The translations under genes and the position numbers were made by a program. From Massilia glaciei (lineage in GTDB: Bacteria; Pseudomonadota; Gammaproteobacteria; Burkholderiales; Burkholderiaceae_D): a stretch of DNA of 59,258 nt. Shown here piece by piece: positions 59,141 to 59,258 of this stretch (positions are counted from its first letter, which is position 1; each line of letters opens with the position of its first letter). Under the pieces are notes generated by a model that saw only the letters and a list, made by a program, of their open reading frames with translations, searched no databases and had not been told where the DNA came from. The stretch lies in contig NZ_PXWF02000182.1 in assembly GCF_003011895.2 (NCBI RefSeq), positions 1 to 59,258 on the forward strand, in the 5' to 3' direction.

Positions 59141-59258
59141 GCTATCGGGGTCAGACCCCGATAGCGGAATTCTTGGTGGCTTGGAAGGGACGATGCACCT
59201 CATTTCTCCACCGGGGCGCCATCCACCGCGCCAAAAAATTTCACAACCGGGGTCTGAC
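59141..59258. repeat. Inverted-repeat element with GGGGTCAGACCCC ends, cut by the window edge
   Basis: GCTATCGGGGTC and GACCCCGATAGC form a perfect 12-bp inverted repeat around one base (59141-59165). The window ends with GGGGTCTGAC, and on the opposite strand the end reads GTCAGACCCCGGTTGTGAAA, similar to GTCAGACCCCGATAGCGGAA at 59151. So about 108 bp are bounded by inverted copies. The right side continues outside the window. Confidence 0.6.

Overview
The window is a GC-rich chromosomal segment of a betaproteobacterium, most likely from the Oxalobacteraceae (Massilia/Telluria/Duganella type). That placement is inferred from gene content and codon use: several large GGDEF-EAL proteins, KGG stress and phasin genes, an FLEELY-motif protein, CydP next to CydA, and many LytTR and PAS sensor proteins. 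No rRNA, tRNA, CRISPR array, phage or intact transposase is visible.

Layout. 1-9.4 kb is mostly housekeeping: a DksA/TraR-type zinc protein, a lipoprotein operon, a saccharopine-dehydrogenase-like enzyme, a decayed LysR gene, a MarR-hyi-GNAT operon, a DEAD-box helicase, suhB and trmJ. 9.5-19.4 kb holds two large c-di-GMP proteins (one with seven domains). They flank an FLEELY-motif gene and a Tat-protein/GMC-oxidase/lipase operon. 19.4-22.4 kb is repeat-rich and carries an exported ice-binding protein, receiver-domain genes and a hemerythrin. 22.6-32.1 kb holds a frameshifted hybrid kinase, a cluster of small genes (TspO, a FosX-type fosfomycin hydrolase, lipoproteins), a LytS/LytR pair, and two frameshifted genes (SUKH-type and DUF1444). 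32.5-36.4 kb is a probable four-gene operon: DUF2141 protein, carotenoid oxygenase, LytS-like kinase, LytTR regulator. 36.9-43.3 kb looks like a storage-lipid locus: a fatty acyl reductase divergent from a PhaF-like phasin, then a patatin, a PhaD-like TetR regulator, a TPR-like protein and a LOG protein. 43.5-48.0 kb is a porin/periplasmic-binding-protein/GGDEF-EAL operon. 48.8-53.2 kb has a YgjP-type metallopeptidase and a complete cytochrome bd operon (GbsR-type regulator, cydP, cydA, cydB, cydX). 53.4-59.3 kb has stress and granule genes (KGG, hemerythrin, phasin), a CurA-like reductase, purU, yaeQ, a Pmp3-type peptide and a PCu(A)C copper chaperone.

Three patterns cut across the annotation. 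First, a 165-bp near-palindromic MITE-like element occurs twice, 39 kb apart, with two differences. Second, short tandem repeats repeatedly sit on or just after stop codons (19442, 41914, 54598; near 7541 and 21009). Third, several genes are broken by single-base indels in short homopolymer runs, which may be real decay or consensus errors. The most interesting candidate system is the carotenoid oxygenase co-directional and tightly spaced with a LytS/LytR two-component system. The reductase/phasin/PhaD-like cluster is the next best.
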